From Nematostella vectensis (taxonomy: Eukaryota; Cnidaria; Anthozoa; Actiniaria; Edwardsiidae): a stretch of 64,000 nt of DNA. Below the pieces are notes generated by a model that saw nothing but the letters and a program-made list of their open reading frames with translations, was not told the DNA's origin and did no database searches. Shown piece after piece: positions 59,205-64,000 of the stretch (the first letter of the stretch is position 1; every line of letters starts with the position of its first letter). The DNA lies in the NCBI RefSeq assembly GCF_932526225.1, contig NC_064040.1, positions 9,014,865 through 9,078,864 of the forward strand, read 5' to 3'. The position numbers and the translations under genes were made by a program.

Positions 59205-59515
59205 CCCACTGACAAATACATGTCACCCACTACCAACTTCATGTCACCCACTTCCAACTTGATGACACCAACTGCCAACTTCATAAAACCAACTGCCAAC
59301 TCCATGTCACCCACTGCCAACTTCATGCACCCACTGCCAACTTTACGTCACAAAATACCAACTTAATGTCCCCGACTACCAACTTTATGACACCCATTGC
59401 CATCTCCATGCCACCCAGTACAAACTTCATGTCACCCACTGTCAACTTTATGTCACCCACTTATAACTTCATGTCACCTACTGTCAACTTTGTCATCCAC
59501 TTCAAACTTCATGAC
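59205..59515. repeat. About 21-bp repeat (CACCCACTGCCAACTTCATGT), copy 3
   Basis: Homologue of 15575-15870 and 46700-46970 with its own unit gains (for example CACCCAGTACAAACTTCATG). Confidence 0.9.
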
Positions 59516-59672
59516 ACTGCAAACTGTTTACTCTCTGCTATGACCTATTGTCTTACCTCTTTTCCTCTCCCCTGCTTCCCTTCGCCTTCCCTGTCTTTAT
59601 TATCTTCTGCTATAGCGCCCCTCCCCTCTCCCATATATCTGACCATTTGTCCCCCATTATCCTATAACTGAC

Positions 59673-59857
59673 CTGTTCTCGTAGCTTGGGGTCGGTGCAG
59701 ATTTTACGGCAGTCGTCCTTGTCTCCACATGTCCTCCGTACGGCGTATATCAGCCCTGGGCCGTCTGCTGGGATTGCTGAACAGATAGACATCGCTATCT
59801 CGTCCAGGTAGTTATAAAAATACGACCGGAATCCACGCCGGTGTCGCTCCAGCATTG
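59673..59857 (-). CDS. Exon C of cysteine-rich gene, copy 3
   Basis: 185 nt, same phases and same residues as copies 1 and 2. Confidence 0.65.
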
Positions 59858-60376
59858 CTTTGATAGAGGATATAGGACGTCATAATAGATAAAATGGGAG
59901 TTGTAAAAGAGAGGTCACAAAACCAAAAGGACACAGGTGATTATCTTTTTTCTTTTTCCTTTACAATTTAATCTTTTCCAAAAGAAAAGTCGTGACGTAA
60001 AACATCATACTACTTGGTGACTTATTATCAAACTTATTTGACTAAAACTCTAGTAAAAGATAAATAATGTGGGATATCCCCGCCATAACAGACAGAAAAA
60101 ATACAGCAAAAATGTTATACAAGAAACATAGACACTACAAGAAACAAACTCTACAACGTCTTACAAACTTTTCGCTAACAAGGACGCCTTCGGAAAAAAA
60201 CTTGTGAAAATGCAATACAAAGAAATTGACTGAAGTTAAAAAGCTTTGAGAATGATTATTTAGTGCTTTATTTCCCGGCGTTTTCATAGCCCCAATAAGC
60301 AAACAAACTAATCGATAACGCATGGGCCACTGGACACGTTAACATACAATAGTAATGAACCAACAGTGTTGTTTAC

Positions 60377-60555
60377 CTCTCTCCCCTCTGGCCAAATATG
60401 GTATAAGCAAAAGCAACGAGAGTTTTTGCCAACAGACTCGCATTCTAGCTTGCAGAGATCCGTGTTGTTGTGGAGTGATTTGTGAGGAAGGAACACGCTG
60501 GTGACGCCCAGAACAGAGTATGCTCTAACACGCCACTTGGAAACTAAGAGGGTAC
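60377..60555 (-). CDS. Exon B of cysteine-rich gene, copy 3
   Basis: 179 nt, phase 1-0. It encodes KWRVRAYSVLGVTS and ends WPEGREV in the read-through frame, so the last codon before the donor differs (GAG for AAG). Confidence 0.6.
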
Positions 60556-60749
60556 CTGTTTTGGCAGACAAACTAACGAAGGTAAATAGAAACCGGCAAA
60601 GCTACAATTCCTAACAAGCAATATTAAGTGAAACTCTCATTAATCAAATTCTCTTATTATTAACAATCACTGAATTTGATATACAATTGTCACAGGCAAA
60701 ATGTAAGCGAAAGGAGAAAAAAAAAATACATCAAGTAAACCTGCATCTT

Positions 60750-61337
60750 TTAGAGTAAGTGCTTATTTTCTTGGTGATTAACATTATTTTATGCATTTTA
60801 TCTCTGCAATGTTTTAGTCTACCCAAACCTTCAGATCAGGGGGGAAACCTTACCTGTGTAAGATCGAGGTGTCCGCTTTTTTATCCTAGTCCGTTGGCAC
60901 CCATCAAGTCTCATTCCTGTTGCCAAGGTCCATTGGCACACAGCTCAACACACTCGAATTGCTTGCTTTATATTGGCCTGGCTCCACCCGGATAGGGTGG
61001 AATTCTGATTTGCAGTCTCTAAGCCTAATTCCAATGATTCCGCGTGAACTTCAGACAATAATTTCTTCAGACAAAAAGTGCTATTTTGTTTCACCTAAGA
61101 ATCTACCTTAATCTTCCACTCAATATATCTTTTCGGTGCATTTGGTCGCCAGATCCCTATTCTTTTTCTTTTTCTCTAAGATTGAAAAGTAAGCGTAATA
61201 AAGGACGACAAACATAGCACATTCTAAATTCAAATTTTTATTTTTCGATTTTCATATAAATTTTGATGTCTTAAAATCGCTTCTCACAGCCCAATAGAAC
61301 TACTCTCGGGCGACCTGTGTCAAGATCCTTATCACAG
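60750..61337. repeat. Remnant of the 1.14-kb array end, copy 3
   Basis: It matches the last array unit and its flank in copy 2 (54501-55100), with a short TTTTTCTCTAAG difference and a deletion near 61180. The LINE, fold-back and most of the array are absent. Confidence 0.85.
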
Positions 61338-61710
61338 CTTGGGGCAGACTATTGCTCAATGGCGGCGGCGGTATCAAACCGCTACCGCCACAGCTTTATC
61401 CGTGATGACAACCTGCAACAGTATCACAGAAAACCAGGGTTCAAGGCATCGCAACCGTGCCACAAACATCCAAAATATTTCCCTCTGCTCGAACATTCCA
61501 CGCAAGAAGAATGAAGCCACCCAGCGCCATCATTTTAGGGAAAACACGGAGCATTGCTGGGCCCAGCAAAATTTGCTGATTGCCCACCATCTTGCATGCT
61601 ACTGTGAAATGCTTCGCCAACATCTCCTCTGTATTTTGGTCAAATGAGCGAGGCTACGCTAAATGTTGGATTAACGACCGTTGCTACGCAACAAGTGAAG
61701 GCCCACTGAT
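61338..61710. other. Unassigned sequence with a weak open frame
   Basis: A plus-strand frame of about 100 codons (61339-61647) starts in GGCGGCGGCGGTATC-rich sequence. No domain is recognised and no splice support is seen, so it is not called as a gene. Confidence 0.4.
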
Positions 61711-61891
61711 CTTGGTCACGTGACTAGTGGTTTTACGCTCGTCGTGCAGCCCCAAGAGGATAACGCGCATAGGGTAGTCGGTCCTTTTACTTGGGCTGTT
61801 CTTGGTCACGTGACTAGTGGTGTCACGCTAGTCGTGCAGCCCCAAGAGGATAACGCGCATAGGGTAGTAGGTCCTTTTACTTGGGCTGTTT
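61711..61891. repeat. 90-bp tandem duplication carrying GTCACGTGAC
   Basis: Two copies, starting CTTGGTCACGTGACTAGTGG at 61711 and 61801, differ at a handful of bases. Each contains the palindromic E-box GTCACGTGAC, a classic bHLH-zip site, so the duplication doubles a possible regulatory element. No adjacent promoter is identified. Confidence 0.85.
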
Positions 61892-63660
61892 TTATTTGCC
61901 AGTTGATGGACGATGTGGCTAATATCTTCTCTGTATGTCTAGACCTTTTGCTTACGGCTTAATATAGATCTCTATATTTCTAAGTCTATTAACTGGTTGA
62001 GGAAAGCCTAAGTGGAAGGTTCATGAGAGCATATCGGCTTTCGCTTTATGGGCCAAATCTTTTAACAGTATCGCTTATCTAGAAGTCTCGAGTGGCCTTT
62101 CGCGGAACCTTAAACGCTTATAGTATGTATACATTAGACGATATTGTTACTATTTGGGGGAGGAATAGAACTGTAGCACGTAGTATTATTAAAAAAGGGG
62201 TGAGTTCTTAAAAAGACCACACTTACATTTTTGAAATCGATATCCAGCAGTTGATACAATGTCCATCGGCACAAGTTTACCCTAGAAAACATTTTACCTG
62301 AATATAATAATAGAGAATAAAATGCTTAGTACAGAAAAAGCATCTTTTACAATACTAGACCAATATTTGCAGCGGAAACAATTAAGGACTTTAAAAGCAT
62401 TTATTCTTCTCTAATACTACAATACGATCGAGGGTTCTAGAACGATCCATCGCATCGAATTATCTTGAAACTAAATGTAACGATATGAAGATTGATTAAA
62501 AAAATTTCAGTTCTAGAAAACTCCAAGGAATTTTCCACTGATATATTTAAGGAAAAAATCGAATTCAGCTGTATTTGTCATATTGAGTACGGATATTGGT
62601 GGTTCGGTGGATTCGGGTTCAGGAGTTTGCTTTTTTATTTCTTAGCACAAGCAAAGAAAATTCATAGAAAACGAAGATCCAGAGGCAAGAACTTCAACTT
62701 ACTAAAGGACTCTATGGAAAAAAGAGTAGGTCTCTATACAATTATTATCAATATGGATTTTTATAGCTAGTCTTACATAAATTAAGACAATATTACCCTT
62801 CTCAGAAACCTTTTCAAAAGAGGGAAAGACAATATCGGTGCAGTGGTTAAGTCAACCATAAAAGTTATTTTTTTTTTCTGAAATACACTTTGCAAGTCTT
62901 CGAAGAAGTTTAAAAGCGATAGCATTGAAGCAAATATAGTATACTGTATTTCTGATAATAAGACTAATATTCTATCTTATGCATCCAAAATTTAACGTTT
63001 CAGTCAAAACATGAAAGAGTAAGTTACAATAAGCTCTACAAGTTTTCTCCAGTCTTGATTTATACAATCTCGTAAAAGTAGAGCAACCATGTTTGGCGAT
63101 TTGACTTCCACACCTGTGCCAAAAAGGTCTATCTTCTTTTAAATCTGTGTAGGAGAGAGTCGGAAATTAGTTTTTTAGCGTTTGTTTATTTTTCGATCTC
63201 CTTAGGAGAACGCGTGCTTATTGGTCGATCGGAAAGTGTCACAGGAACCTTTGTCCTATGGAATGTTTTGAGAAGAGCTGTAAACGGAAGTTTGGGAAGA
63301 GAAGAGTAATGTGCTTAACGCGGTTATGCTATCTTCAAAGACAAAACACACTGTAGAAAAAAGAGATTTTAGGCGTTTTTGTTGGAGCATGCTATCTTTT
63401 AAGCGTGTGGCGATCTTTTATGGCATTTAAAACGAAAAAAAGCATTTTTTTTTCTTATTAGTAATGCTGATGTCAGCTGAATTTTTTTCTTTGGGATTTA
63501 TTCGTAATATCATTTTATCAGAATCGAAAATATTAAACCCACGGTGTAAATTAGAATAAGTCCAAATGATCTTAAAATAATTAAGCTGATTATAAGGTCA
63601 GAGTTTTTTATGCCCCTCCCCCCCAAAAAAAATACAAGTTGAAACAAGCATATTTGCCTA
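61892..63660. other. AT-rich region without recognisable genes
   Basis: The longest frame (62492-62770, plus) encodes a 92-residue product with an aromatic stretch (YGYWWFGGFGFRSLLFYF) and a basic segment. It matches nothing I recognise. No RNA genes or repeats stand out. Confidence 0.5.
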
Positions 63661-63667
63661 CTTTAAA

Positions 63668-64000
63668 TAGTTGTGTATACCTGTATATTCATATATGCAC
63701 AGATATACCTGTATATACATATATGCAGAGATATACCTGTATATACATATACGCACAGATATACCTGTATATACATATATGCAGAGATATACCTGTATAT
63801 ACATATATGCACAGATATACCTGTATATACATATATGCACAGATATACCTGTATATTCATATATGCACAGATATACCTGTATATACATATATGCACAGAT
63901 ATACCTGTATATTCATATATGCACAGATATACCTGTGTATACATATATGCACAGATATACCTGTATATACATATATGCACAGATATACCTGTATATACAT
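63668..64000. repeat. 28-30 bp minisatellite (TATACCTGTATATACATATA...)
   Basis: At least eleven units of ATATACCTGTATATACATAT then ATGCACAG run off the right edge. The Tyr/Ile/Cys frames on the minus strand are repeat artefacts. Confidence 0.97.

Larger units (their letters stand above)
57082..60749. repeat. Segmental duplication block, copy 3 (mates 44240-48187 and 13937-17071)
   Basis: It contains a hexamer satellite, exon D, the 21-bp repeat, exon C and exon B in the same order as the other copies. It stops where the LINE tail would begin (CTGCATCTT) and joins directly to array-end sequence (TTAGAGTAAGTGCT). Confidence 0.95.

Noticed and set aside
63668-64000. CRISPR-like regular repeat (28-30 bp period), also considered at 1185-2465 and 24107-24357
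   Set aside because: Units are contiguous with no unique spacers and the host is clearly an animal; these are minisatellites.

Overview
The window looks like intron-rich, repeat-rich genomic DNA of an invertebrate animal, most likely an anthozoan cnidarian or similar marine invertebrate (inference). The reasons are short introns with GT/AG borders, modular extracellular exons (LamG, FN3), CR1/L2-like non-LTR retrotransposons carrying a 2A-like motif, TTAGGG-type telomeric DNA and abundant minisatellites. No bacterial operons, rRNA or tRNA genes were seen.

Layout. Positions 413-10222 (minus) hold seven consecutive exons of a secreted or membrane protein: a hydrophobic segment, a LamG-like domain, a middle region and two FN3 domains. 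Its 5' end is unresolved and its 3' end runs off the left edge. Its introns hold minisatellites and MITEs. From about 11.6 to 61.3 kb the sequence is three imperfect tandem copies of one block. Each copy carries exons of a small cysteine-rich gene (minus strand). Two of the copies also carry the same dead LINE, a fold-back structure and arrays of a 1.14-kb repeat.

The main find is a 19.6-kb DNA transposon (19864-39446) inserted in copy 1. It has perfect 90-bp terminal inverted repeats and a 7-8 bp target duplication, and the empty site survives in copy 2 (about 50972-50979). Its right half encodes a complete 17-exon KDZ-superfamily (Kyakuja-Dileera-Zisupton) transposase of 1202 residues, with no stop or frameshift. 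It ends in a cysteine-protease-like exon that an alternative stop can leave out. Its left half holds a plus-strand gene with zinc ribbons and two paralogous 190-nt exons, a degenerate LINE fragment, a 2-kb block of TTAGGG/TTGGGG telomere-like repeats and a 294-bp higher-order repeat.

The right end (61.3-64 kb) is mostly anonymous. It contains a tandemly duplicated 90-bp E-box segment and ends in a 28-30 bp minisatellite.
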